Source: Alphaproteobacteria bacterium (GTDB taxonomy: Bacteria > Pseudomonadota > Alphaproteobacteria > Caulobacterales > Parvularculaceae). Taken from it: a stretch of DNA of 64,000 nt. Under the pieces are notes generated by a model. That model had not been told where the DNA came from, did no database searches, and saw nothing but the letters and a program-made list of their open reading frames with translations. The DNA is taken from positions 186,001-250,000 of the forward strand of contig WGLS01000005.1 in the NCBI GenBank assembly GCA_016125455.1, read 5' to 3'. The position numbers were made by a program, and so were the translations under genes. Positions within the stretch are counted from its first letter, which is position 1; the number at the start of each line of letters is the position of its first letter. Shown here piece after piece: positions 42,827 to 50,748 of the stretch.

Positions 42827-42916
42827 TGGCGGATGGGGTGGGATTCGAACCCACGGAACGCTTGCACGCTCGCCGGTTTTCAAGACCGGTGCCTTCAACC
42901 ACTCGGCCACCCATCC
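42827..42916 (-). tRNA. tRNA-Ser (anticodon TGA)
   Basis: 90-nt tRNA with the long variable arm of type II tRNAs. Acceptor GGATGGG/CCCATCC, anticodon loop CTTGAAA with TGA (plus-strand 42880-42882), T arm GTGGGTTCGAATCCCAC, discriminator G and encoded CCA. The 170 bp between the terminator and this gene show nothing else. Confidence 0.96.
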
Positions 42917-43078
42917 GCGAGCCGGCGACCCTATAGCCGTTTTCAGAATCCTCAAGCTGGCTTGCAGCTGATTTTCCTAAGGCACAGGCGTTCCAGTGGC
43001 CCCCGGCGCGCATTAGGGTTTTGGTAACGAAGACGGTCGTTAAACACGTTGATCCCAGTCTGATCGGAGTTGTCCACC

Positions 43079-44098
43079 ATGGCGCGCGTGCGTGGAAGCG
43101 GCATTGAGCATCGAATTCGTCCGGCCTTGGCGGCCGCTGCTGGCCTTGGGTTTGCCGCGTGCTCGACATCGGGCGTGCAAAACAGTGGTGGCGGATCGCC
43201 CCACTTCAAGGTCGGCGCGCCCTACGAGATCGCCGGCAAGACATACAGGCCGGCGGTCGATCGCGGTTATGACGCGGTCGGCGTCGCATCCTGGTACGGC
43301 GATCCGTTCCATGGCCGGCAAACCGCGAACGGTGAGCGATTCGACAAACGCCAGATGACAGCCGCGCACAAGACGCTGCCATTGCCGACGATGGTAGAGG
43401 TGACCAATCTTGAGAATGGCCGTTCGACGGTGGTGCGCGTCAATGACCGTGGGCCATTTGTCGAAGATAGGTTGATCGACCTGTCCGAAGCGGCGGCCGA
43501 GAAGCTTGGTTTTCACGGCAAGGGACTGGCGCGCGTGCGGGTGCGATATCTCGCTGATGCCCAATTGCCGGGCGCGTTGCGCGTGGCGAACCGGGACGCC
43601 GGGAAGGAAACGCGACGGAAAACGAGACAGGGCAGGCGGCTTGGCTCAATGCCGAGCAGGGCAAAGGAGACGCAAGCGAAGACCGCGGCCACCATGACGA
43701 AAGCGACCGTCGCGGGGTCCGCCGCCAAAATCTCCAGCCCTCAGCCCGCCGCCGAGATCTCGTCAATCCTTGCCGCCGCCGCTGACGGGTCAGCCGAAAC
43801 GCTGGCCGTCGTCGGCTCCGACAACAGGCTCTGGCTGTCGCTCGGCGCATATAACGTGTTTGAGGACGCCGACGCCGCCTTCGCCCGCGCCGAAGCCGCC
43901 TTTGCGCCGCTTGGCACGGAGGTTGCGATCCACTCCGAAGACATTGATCTCTACCGCCTGACGGCAGGGCCGTTTGCGCGTCCGGAGGATGTGCAGGCGG
44001 CGCTGATCAAAGCGCAATCCGAAGGCTTCCTTGCCGCGCGGATTGCCTCTTCGGCGCTTGAAGGCGTTTCGGCGCTGCCGGCGGCGTCCAGTCAGTAG
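43079..44098 (+). CDS. rlpA: Septal-ring lytic transglycosylase RlpA with SPOR domain
   Basis: 339 aa from the ATG at 43079 (GATCGGAG upstream; an in-frame TTG at 43070 is too close to it). Lipobox GFAACS near residue 25. The double-psi-barrel RlpA domain reads GVASWYGDPFHGRQTANGE, MTAAHKTLPLPTMVEVTN and VVRVNDRGPFVEDRLIDLS. The C-terminal SPOR domain (about 245-330: LWLSLGAYNVFEDADAAFA, YRLTAGPFARPEDVQAAL) binds denuded septal glycan. It cleaves such glycan at division. The linker is basic and Ala/Lys-rich. A carboxypeptidase gene follows. Confidence 0.92.
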   Translation: MARVRGSGIEHRIRPALAAAAGLGFAACSTSGVQNSGGGSPHFKVGAPYEIAGKTYRPAVDRGYDAVGVASWYGDPFHGRQTANGERFDKRQMTAAHKTLPLPTMVEVTNLENGRSTVVRVNDRGPFVEDRLIDLSEAAAEKLGFHGKGLARVRVRYLADAQLPGALRVANRDAGKETRRKTRQGRRLGSMPSRAKETQAKTAATMTKATVAGSAAKISSPQPAAEISSILAAAADGSAETLAVVGSDNRLWLSLGAYNVFEDADAAFARAEAAFAPLGTEVAIHSEDIDLYRLTAGPFARPEDVQAALIKAQSEGFLAARIASSALEGVSALPAASSQ

Positions 44099-44215
44099 TT
44101 GAAGCGGCTGGACCGATCAGGGAAAATAAATCGCGGCGAGGCCCGACGCCGCGCCGAACCATGTTAGGGACAGAGCAGGTTGTTTCCGTTGTCAAAGAGT
44201 GCGTCCGTCTTGAAA

Positions 44216-45442
44216 ATGTCAGATCAGGTAATATCCGCTCGACGAGCGTGCGCGTTATTCGAAGCGAAGGTCTGCGCGGCAGCGTTTTGTTTGGCGCTTC
44301 TGCTCGTCGAAAGAGCGGTCGCCGCGCCGCCGATCAATACGCCGGCCGAATTCGCCGTCATTCTCGACTACGAAACCGGCGAAGTGTTGTTCGACAAGAA
44401 TGGCGAAACGCCGACGGCGCCTGCGTCCATGAGCAAGCTGATGACGGTCGCGATCGCCTTCGAAATGCTGGAGGCGGGCGAGCTGTCGCTGGATGACGCC
44501 TTCAGCGTTTCCGAGAAGGCGTGGCGCAAGGGCGGATCGAAAATGTGGGTCCGCGTCGACACCAGGATCAAGGTTCGCGACCTTTTGCGGGGCGTGATCA
44601 TTCAGTCAGGCAACGACGCCTGCATCGTGCTCGCGGAGAACATCGCTGGCTCGGAGGAAGAGTTCGCAAAGCTAATGAATCGAAAGGCGCGGGAGTGGGG
44701 CCTTGATGATTCGACATTCGCCAACGCCACCGGCTGGCCGGATCCGGAACACAAGATGAGCATGCGCGACCTCGCCACGCTCGCCCGCAAGATTATCCAC
44801 GACTATCCCGAGTACTACGAGATTTTCGCGGAACGCGATTTTACATGGGAGAAGATCGAGCAGTCGAATCGCAACCCTTTGCTCGACGGTTTTGATGGCG
44901 CGGACGGCCTCAAGACCGGGCACACCGATGAATCCGGCTATGGGGTGGTCGGTTCGGCGGTCCGCGATGGCGTTCGCCGCATAGTCGTCGTGAATGGCCT
45001 TGGCGATGAAGCCGAGCGCCTCAAGGAAAGCCGGCGTCTGATGGGCGTCGCGTTCAATGATTTTGTCGAACGGCGCCTGTTCGATGCGGAAGATTCTGTC
45101 GGCGCGGCGCAAGTCTTCGGCGGCGAGGCGCCTGCCACGCCGCTCGTTGTAGCCGAGGATGTCGAGATCATTGTCCATCGCGCCCAGGCGCGCGAGGTAA
45201 AGGCCATGGTCGTCTATAACGGGCCGATTGCAGCGCCGATCAGAAAGGGCGCGCAGCTTGGCGTGCTTCAGGTGACCTTCGACGACAGCACGAAAACGTA
45301 TCCGGTGTTCGCCAGCGAAAACGTCCGAGAGGTCGGATTTTTCGGCAAGGTGGCGCTTGGGGCGAAGAAGCTGCTGCTGAAACCCGAGAAAACGCCGGAA
45401 GCGGAGGAAGAGCCCCAGAGCGCCGGAAAAATCGGCGTCTAG
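44216..45442 (+). CDS. D-alanyl-D-alanine carboxypeptidase (DacA/DacC, PBP5/6 type)
   Basis: 408 aa from the ATG at 44216; an upstream TTG at 44180 is less likely. Signal peptide ends near VERAVAAPP. The serine-peptidase S11 motifs are complete: SxxK in PASMSKLMTV (Ser71, Lys74), SGN in IQSGNDACIVLAEN (131-133) and KTG in DGLKTGHTDESGYG (233-235). A PBP5-type C-terminal beta domain follows. It removes terminal D-Ala from peptidoglycan stems. The C-terminus is acidic, not the classic amphipathic anchor. tmk starts 2 bp after its stop. Confidence 0.93.
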   Translation: MSDQVISARRACALFEAKVCAAAFCLALLLVERAVAAPPINTPAEFAVILDYETGEVLFDKNGETPTAPASMSKLMTVAIAFEMLEAGELSLDDAFSVSEKAWRKGGSKMWVRVDTRIKVRDLLRGVIIQSGNDACIVLAENIAGSEEEFAKLMNRKAREWGLDDSTFANATGWPDPEHKMSMRDLATLARKIIHDYPEYYEIFAERDFTWEKIEQSNRNPLLDGFDGADGLKTGHTDESGYGVVGSAVRDGVRRIVVVNGLGDEAERLKESRRLMGVAFNDFVERRLFDAEDSVGAAQVFGGEAPATPLVVAEDVEIIVHRAQAREVKAMVVYNGPIAAPIRKGAQLGVLQVTFDDSTKTYPVFASENVREVGFFGKVALGAKKLLLKPEKTPEAEEEPQSAGKIGV

Positions 45443-45444
45443 AC

Positions 45445-46110
45445 GTGACGAGAGGGCGCCCGCCGTTCATCGTATTCGAAGGCGCCGACGGGGCGGGAAA
45501 ATCGACGCAGGTCCGTATGCTGGCGGACCATCTACGGGCGGCCGGCAATGATGTTGTTGTCACGCGGGAGCCAGGCGGCGCGCCGGCGGCGGAGGCGATC
45601 AGGAACCTCCTTGTGACGGGCGACGTTGATGCATGGTCCCCGCTGGCGGAAACGCTGATGATGTATGCGGCGCGGTCCGAGCATCTAAAGGCGACGATCA
45701 ATCCGGCCCGCGACCGCGGCGCCATCGTCGTTTGCGACCGATTCAGCGACTCAACGCTTGCCTATCAGGGCGCGGCTGGCGCGGTAAGCGCCGGTTTCAT
45801 TGAGGCGCTCGATCGCGAAGTCGTGGGGTCCGACGCCCCGACCCTGACGATCGTTCTCGACGTTGACGATGCGACGGCGCGCTCTCGTCTTGCGACGCGG
45901 GACGGCCCGTTTGCATCTGGCGAGACGCGCTTCGAGCGGAAGGGAACCGCCTATCGCCAGGCGGTGCGGGAGGCGTTCCGGCGAATCGCCGCGGCGAACG
46001 CACGCGATCATTTTCTAGTGGACGCCTCCGCGGATGCCGGCGCCGTCGCAGCTCAGGTTGCCGCCCGCGTGGATGTAGACGTCGAGGCGTGGCGGGGCGG
46101 CGATGGCTAG
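45445..46110 (+). CDS. tmk: Thymidylate kinase
   Basis: 221 aa. P-loop FEGADGAGKSTQ (about 11-22), REPGG at about 41-45, YAARSEHL and DRFSDSTLAYQG are thymidylate-kinase marks; LID-type sequence follows. It phosphorylates dTMP to dTDP. GTG start 2 bp past the carboxypeptidase stop. Its end overlaps holB by 8 bp. Confidence 0.94.
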   Translation: MTRGRPPFIVFEGADGAGKSTQVRMLADHLRAAGNDVVVTREPGGAPAAEAIRNLLVTGDVDAWSPLAETLMMYAARSEHLKATINPARDRGAIVVCDRFSDSTLAYQGAAGAVSAGFIEALDREVVGSDAPTLTIVLDVDDATARSRLATRDGPFASGETRFERKGTAYRQAVREAFRRIAAANARDHFLVDASADAGAVAAQVAARVDVDVEAWRGGDG

Positions 46111-47149
46111 GAAGCCTGCGCCAACCGATGCCGATCTATGCCCGGCGTCGCCGTTTCCTATGCCCGAGAGCCGTAATCGGGTTGTTGGCCATGACGCCGG
46201 TCTTGAGTTCATCCGTCAGCGGATTGCCGAGAATGCGTTCGCCGGGGGCTGGCTGATCGTTGGGCCGGAGGGCGTCGGCAAGTCCACGCTCGCGTTTCAG
46301 GCCGCAAGGGCGATTCTCGGCGCAACTGGCGACGGCGTCGCGGCCCAGCGCGCAGCGGCGCTGATTGCGGCGGGCGCGCATCCGGATCTTTTCGTTGCGC
46401 GGCCTGAATGGAATCCAAAGACCCAGAAATTCGCCGCCGACATTGCGGTTTCGACGATCCGAAATCTCATACATTTCATGAGCCGGACCGCGGGGATGGG
46501 CGGCTGGCGCGTTGCGATCGTCGACAGCGCCGACGAGTTGAACCGGAATGCCGCGAATGCGCTCTTGAAGGTCCTGGAGGAGCCGCCATCGAAGGCGGTC
46601 CTTATGCTGACGTCCGCCCGCGCGGGTCGCCTCCTGGCGACGATCCGGTCGCGGTGCCGCCGCATTGAGCTCCGGTCCGTCGAGCGTAGCGTCGTGGCCC
46701 AGTTCCTGCGCGAGGAAACCGATGGCGCCGCCGGAGACGTCGAGAAGATCGCCGATGCCGCGGCTGGACGGCCAGGCCTTGCGCTGCGGCTTGCCCTTGG
46801 CGACGGCGCGACCGCACTCGCTGCGGTCGAGGATTTCATCCGCTCGAGCGCGACGGGGCGGACGCCGGAGAGCATTGCAAGGTTAACGGCGAAGGGATCG
46901 GAAAGCGCCTTTGATCTATTCGAAACGCTGTTGCTCGATCGGCTCGCGGCGACGATCCGCTCAAAAGCCCTTGCGGGAGCTGAAGAGAGCGAAATGGAAG
47001 CGCTTGTCGCGGCGTATGACGGTGCGCGGGATCAGTTCGCCCGAGGGGCCGGCCTCAACTTCGATCGCGTGCAGATCGCGGGGGCGGTTGCGCGGGCGCT
47101 CGCGCGCGCGGGGGTTGGCCGCATGGCCGGCGTCGGGACAACGGGCTAG
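46103..47149 (+). CDS. holB: DNA polymerase III subunit delta'
   Basis: 348 aa. Clamp-loader AAA+ domain: NRVVGHDAGLEFIRQRI, Walker A VGPEGVGKSTLAFQ, later KVLEEPPSKAVLMLTSARAGRLL and the sensor LLATIRSRCRRIEL. C-terminal helical collar. Overlaps tmk by 8 bp. The tmk-holB pair is widely conserved. Confidence 0.93.
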   Translation: MARKPAPTDADLCPASPFPMPESRNRVVGHDAGLEFIRQRIAENAFAGGWLIVGPEGVGKSTLAFQAARAILGATGDGVAAQRAAALIAAGAHPDLFVARPEWNPKTQKFAADIAVSTIRNLIHFMSRTAGMGGWRVAIVDSADELNRNAANALLKVLEEPPSKAVLMLTSARAGRLLATIRSRCRRIELRSVERSVVAQFLREETDGAAGDVEKIADAAAGRPGLALRLALGDGATALAAVEDFIRSSATGRTPESIARLTAKGSESAFDLFETLLLDRLAATIRSKALAGAEESEMEALVAAYDGARDQFARGAGLNFDRVQIAGAVARALARAGVGRMAGVGTTG

Positions 47150-47181
47150 GTACGCCTTGGGCCACTTGGGATGCACAGGCA

Positions 47182-47976
47182 ATGCTTGTCGACAGCCACG
47201 TCAATCTTCATTCCGACAGGTTCGATGAGGACCTCGATGAGGTAATTGCGCGCGCCCGCGACGCCGGCGTTGCGGCGATGCTGACAATTTCCGACAAGAT
47301 CGGTTCAACGGACGCCATCCGACGAATTTCGTCCGCTCACGATTTTATCTGGCGATCGGTCGGCGCGCACCCGCACTACGCAACGGAACACGCCGATCTG
47401 ACGACCGATTTCCTCGTGGATCTTTGCGCCGAGGCCGACGTCGTCGGCGTCGGGGAATGCGGCCTCGACTATTACTATGAACATTCGCCCAGGGACGACC
47501 AGCTGATCGTCTTCCGGAAGCATGTCGGCGCAGCGCAGGAGACGGGCCTGCCGTTGATTATTCACACGCGCGACGCCGATGCGGACATGATGCGCGAGCT
47601 GACGGAGGCTTTCGCTCGCAAACCGTTCACGCCGCTCCTCCATTGCTACACGAGCGGGCAACAGCTGGCGACATGCGCTTTGGAAATGGGAGGCTACGTA
47701 TCGTTTTCGGGGATCATCACGTTCAAGAACGCCGAAGATGTGCGGGCGGTGGCCGAAGCGACGCCCCTCGACCGGCTCATTATCGAGACGGACTGTCCCT
47801 ATCTTGCGCCGATCCCGCATCGAGGTCGCCGCTGTGAGCCGGCCCACGTCGTGCACGTCGCCGCCAAGCTTGCGGAGATCAAGGGCGTGTCCTGCGAGGA
47901 CATTGAAACGGTCACGACGGAGAATTTCTTCCGGCTGTTCGCGCGCGCTGACCGAACTGCGGTCGCGTCCGCATGA
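47182..47976 (+). CDS. TatD-family metal-dependent hydrolase
   Basis: 264 aa amidohydrolase-fold nuclease. Motifs: MLVDSHVNLH (the usual DSHxH reads DSHVN, so the second His is Asn), VGECGLDYYYEHSPRDDQ, LPLIIHTRDAD, LHCYTSGQQLA, and ETDCPYLAPIPHRGRRCEP. The other metal ligands are present. TatD proteins act as 3'-5' exonucleases or D-Tyr-tRNA deacylase relatives. Its stop overlaps the next start as ATGA. Third gene in the tmk-holB-tatD series. Confidence 0.92.
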   Translation: MLVDSHVNLHSDRFDEDLDEVIARARDAGVAAMLTISDKIGSTDAIRRISSAHDFIWRSVGAHPHYATEHADLTTDFLVDLCAEADVVGVGECGLDYYYEHSPRDDQLIVFRKHVGAAQETGLPLIIHTRDADADMMRELTEAFARKPFTPLLHCYTSGQQLATCALEMGGYVSFSGIITFKNAEDVRAVAEATPLDRLIIETDCPYLAPIPHRGRRCEPAHVVHVAAKLAEIKGVSCEDIETVTTENFFRLFARADRTAVASA

Positions 47977-48812
47977 AAAGCGAGCTTAAAGCGACGGTTC
48001 TTGGCTGCGGCTCGTCAGGCGGCGTGCCGCGCATCGGCGGGCCCGGCGGCGTCGGCGACTGGGGCGTCTGTGACGCCGGCGAGCCGCGCAACCGTCGCAT
48101 GCGGTGTTCGCTGCTGATCGAGCGGGCCGCCGATGGCGCCTATCCGCGCGACGGGGTCACCAGCATCCTGGTTGACACCTCTCCCGATATGCGCGCCCAG
48201 CTCCTTGCCGCACGGGTCGAGCGGCTCGACGCCGTGCTGATTACCCATGACCACGCCGACCAAACTCACGGTCTGGACGATCTCCGGGCGCTGGCGATCA
48301 GAAATCGCAGACGGATGCCCGTGCATTTCGATCGCGAGACCGCTGGACAGCTGCCGGTCCGCTTCAGCTATTGCTTCGAACAGGCCGAAGGCAGTTGGTA
48401 CCCGCCGATCCTCGAAGAAGTCCGCCTGCCGGCCGTCGGCGAGACCGACACAATTGACGGACCATCGGGTGCCATACCGTTCACGCCCTTCATGCAGGAG
48501 CACGGCGCGGTTCGTTCGCACGGTTTCCGTTTTGGCGATCTTGCTTACTCGGCAGATGTGGTCGATCTGCAGGAGGAAAGTTTCGAGATCCTCGCCGGCG
48601 TCAGGATCTGGATTGTCGACTGCTTGCAGATGACGCCCCATGGCAGCCACGCCCACTATGAGAAGACGCTGGCGTGGATCGACCGGGTCCGGCCAGAGCG
48701 CGCGGTGCTGACCAACCTGCACGTCACAATGGACTACAGAACGCTCCTCGGCATGGTTCCGGCGGGCGTCGAACCGGCGTTCGACGGCATGGAGCTTCGG
48801 TTTTCAGCCTGA
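47973..48812 (+). CDS. MBL-fold metallohydrolase (PhnP-like)
   Basis: 279 aa. Metallo-beta-lactamase fold with GCGSSGGVPRIGGPGG at the start, the metal site AVLITHDHADQTHGLDDLR (HxHxDH), YSADVVDLQEES and the late His in LTNLHVTMDY. The start and the GCGSS...G...C pattern match PhnP-like cyclic phosphodiesterases, often found after tatD in alphaproteobacteria. It is translationally coupled to tatD. Confidence 0.9.
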   Translation: MKSELKATVLGCGSSGGVPRIGGPGGVGDWGVCDAGEPRNRRMRCSLLIERAADGAYPRDGVTSILVDTSPDMRAQLLAARVERLDAVLITHDHADQTHGLDDLRALAIRNRRRMPVHFDRETAGQLPVRFSYCFEQAEGSWYPPILEEVRLPAVGETDTIDGPSGAIPFTPFMQEHGAVRSHGFRFGDLAYSADVVDLQEESFEILAGVRIWIVDCLQMTPHGSHAHYEKTLAWIDRVRPERAVLTNLHVTMDYRTLLGMVPAGVEPAFDGMELRFSA

Positions 48813-48894
48813 AGCAGGCGCGTTTGAGCAACTTCCTGATGCCCTTCGTGCGGAATCACGCAATCAGTGCGTGCACGCAATAATGGAGGGCGCA

Positions 48895-49113
48895 ATGCCG
48901 AATGGCGTCGCGAAAATGGTTCCGTTGAGTGCGTCAGCGTTCCTGCCTGCCATATCCGAAGAAGACCTCGTCGAACACGCTGGCGAATTCGCAGTGTTTT
49001 CCGGCGGCCGCCTGGTCGGCTTCCACAAGACCAACTCCGAAGCGCTGGAGGCCGCGGCCACGCGCTTCGAACGGCTCGGGTTCACTATTTCACAGGTCCG
49101 CAGGGGCGGGTAG
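48895..49113 (+). CDS. Small DUF5678-like protein
   Basis: 72 aa from the ATG at 48895, with TGGAGGGCGC upstream. The pattern EEDLVEHAGEFAVFSGGRLVG then EALEAAATRFERLGFTISQV resembles DUF5678, a short alpha/beta module of unknown role. The assignment is by pattern only. It lies 82 bp after the MBL gene and just before the rplM regulatory region. Confidence 0.55.
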   Translation: MPNGVAKMVPLSASAFLPAISEEDLVEHAGEFAVFSGGRLVGFHKTNSEALEAAATRFERLGFTISQVRRGG

Positions 49114-49127
49114 CACGCGCCGTTTCT

Positions 49128-49151
49128 CGTGTGGTATCATTTTACCACACG
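49128..49151. promoter_or_regulatory. Perfect inverted repeat upstream of rplM
   Basis: CGTGTGGTA (49128-49136) and TACCACACG (49143-49151) form a perfect 9-bp stem with a 6-nt loop; a flanking T-A pair extends it. No T-run follows on either strand, so it is not a standard terminator. It lies 15 bp after the preceding stop and about 40 bp before the likely rplM promoter. It could be an operator or an mRNA-end structure. Confidence 0.5.
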
Positions 49152-49189
49152 AAAAACCGTCTGTTTTCGCTTTTTAAATTTGAAACCAG

Positions 49190-49218
49190 TTGACGCATCG
49201 GTGCGCCGGCCGTATCCG
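49190..49218 (+). promoter_or_regulatory. Probable rplM-rpsI promoter
   Basis: TTGACG (49190-49195), 17 bp, TATCCG (49213-49218), 53 bp before rplM. An AT-rich stretch just upstream (49161-49185) could act as an UP element. Confidence 0.5.
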
Positions 49219-49271
49219 GCGCGCTTCGCGTAAGGGACGCATTTGCGGCGTCCGGAACAGCTGGAACTCTC

Positions 49272-49739
49272 ATGAAAACCTACAACGCCAAACCGGGCGA
49301 AGTGGACAGGAAGTGGATACTGATCGACGGGGAAGGCCTCGTCGTCGGTCGCCTTGCGTCCATTATCGCCATGCGCCTGCGCGGCAAGAACAAGCCTGCC
49401 TTCACGCCGCACGTCGACACCGGCGACCATGTGGTCGTTATCAACGCCGACAAGGTCGTGTTCACCGGCAAAAAGCGCACCGATCGCAAGTTCTATTGGC
49501 ACACCGGCTATCCCGGCGGGATCAAGGAACGCACGATGGACAAGATCCTCGACGGCAAGCACCCGGAGCGGGTCGTGATGAAGGCGGTAGAACGCATGAT
49601 GCCGAAGGATTCGCCCCTCGCACGCGCGCAGATGACCAAGCTGAAGGTCTATGCCGGGCCGGCGCACCCGCACGACGCCCAGCAACCGGAGACGCTCGAC
49701 GTCGCCGCCCTGAATCGCAAGAACAAGCGGGACGACTAG
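49272..49739 (+). CDS. rplM: 50S ribosomal protein L13
   Basis: 155 aa. Clear L13 marks: [69 protein letters not shown] and [17 protein letters not shown]. The gene is transcribed with rpsI, starting 4 bp later. Ends in a basic KNKRDD tail. Confidence 0.97.
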   Translation: MKTYNAKPGEVDRKWILIDGEGLVVGRLASIIAMRLRGKNKPAFTPHVDTGDHVVVINADKVVFTGKKRTDRKFYWHTGYPGGIKERTMDKILDGKHPERVVMKAVERMMPKDSPLARAQMTKLKVYAGPAHPHDAQQPETLDVAALNRKNKRDD

Positions 49740-49743
49740 ATCC

Positions 49744-50229
49744 ATGAGCACAACCAGCTTTGAAGACCTCAAACAGGCGGCCGAACAGGCGGGCGTCGTC
49801 GCGGCGAGCGAACCCGCAACGCCGGAACCGAAGATTGACGCGCAGGGCCGGGCCTACGCCTCCGGCAAGCGCAAGACCGCCGTCGCGCGCGTCTGGATCA
49901 AGCCGGGCAGTGGCCGCATCGTCGTCAACCACAAGGATCACGCCGCGTATTTTGGCCGCGCCGTGCTTCAGATGATCATCAAGCAACCCCTCGTCGCCGC
50001 GGAACGCAACGGTCAGTATGACGTGTTCTGTACGGTAAAGGGGTCGGGTCCGTCAGGGCAGGCCGGCGCTGTGCGCCACGGCATTGCCCGCGCACTCACC
50101 TATTACGAGCCGGAACTGCGCGGCGTTCTGAAAAAGGGCGGGTTCCTGACGCGCGATGCCCGCGCCGTGGAGCGCAAGAAATACGGCCGCAAGAAGGCGC
50201 GCAAGAGCTTCCAGTTCTCCAAGCGCTAG
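49744..50229 (+). CDS. rpsI: 30S ribosomal protein S9
   Basis: 161 aa, with a 35-residue acidic N-terminal extension typical of alphaproteobacterial S9. Then [56 protein letters not shown], and the conserved end KSFQFSKR, whose last residues reach the ribosomal P site. Followed by a strong terminator. Confidence 0.97.
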   Translation: MSTTSFEDLKQAAEQAGVVAASEPATPEPKIDAQGRAYASGKRKTAVARVWIKPGSGRIVVNHKDHAAYFGRAVLQMIIKQPLVAAERNGQYDVFCTVKGSGPSGQAGAVRHGIARALTYYEPELRGVLKKGGFLTRDARAVERKKYGRKKARKSFQFSKR

Positions 50230-50260
50230 CGAGTTGTCGGATTATCAGTTCACGAATTTG

Positions 50261-50286
50261 CGGGAGGCTTCGGCCTCCCGTTTTCG
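50261..50286 (+). terminator. Rho-independent terminator after rpsI
   Basis: 8-bp stem CGGGAGGC (50261-50268) / GCCTCCCG (50273-50280) with a TTCG tetraloop, then TTTTCGTT. It lies 31 bp after the rpsI stop. Confidence 0.93.
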
Positions 50287-50436
50287 TTATTGGCGCAAGG
50301 GCGCATCTGCTTGTTGGGGCGAACGCGAGCGCCGACGCCAGTGGGAAGGTGACAGTGTCTCTTGTGGCGCGAGTCAAGGATTGAAAAGCCCCGCGAAGGC
50401 TGTGCGCCGTCGGCGGCAGGCGGCAGCGGACCTCAA

Positions 50437-50748
50437 CTAGCGCGGCGTTGCATCCGCGCCGTCAGCGAGGCCAAACCTGCCAGCCAGCTCATCGAACTCG
50501 CTGCGATCGCCCTTGCCATCCCTCAGTCGACGGAACAGCGCAGCGGCGCGCGTCGAGCGCGATCGCGGCGTGGACCCAAGTCTTTCGAAGAGCTCGCCCA
50601 CCGGCGACTGACGCCGGCCAGAATTTGTTTTCGACACAGCTTCCGCCCCCGCTGCAAAGCGCCTCAAACTTTCATCAAGGTTGGTTAATGAAACGTTAAC
50701 GCGAAGTGGGTCGAGTCTCGTCAGGCGCCTATTTGCCAAGGCCGCCAA
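50437..50748 (-). CDS. Possible small hypothetical protein
   Basis: Open frame of 103 codons on the minus strand, overlapping the end of the gabD-like gene by 20 bp. The first in-frame codon is not ATG; a later TTG at 50667 would give 77 aa. The C-terminal half is plausible coding sequence (SPVGELFERLGS, RDGKGDRSEFDELAGRFGLA) with GC-rich third positions. No family recognised. The remaining gap (50287-50436) shows nothing. Confidence 0.28.
   Translation of the reverse strand: MAALANRRLTRLDPLRVNVSLTNLDESLRRFAAGAEAVSKTNSGRRQSPVGELFERLGSTPRSRSTRAAALFRRLRDGKGDRSEFDELAGRFGLADGADATPR

Noticed and set aside
50362-50688. 108-codon plus-strand frame after rpsI
   Set aside because: Arg/Ala-rich shadow with no ribosome site; the opposite-strand frame looks slightly better and was kept at low confidence.
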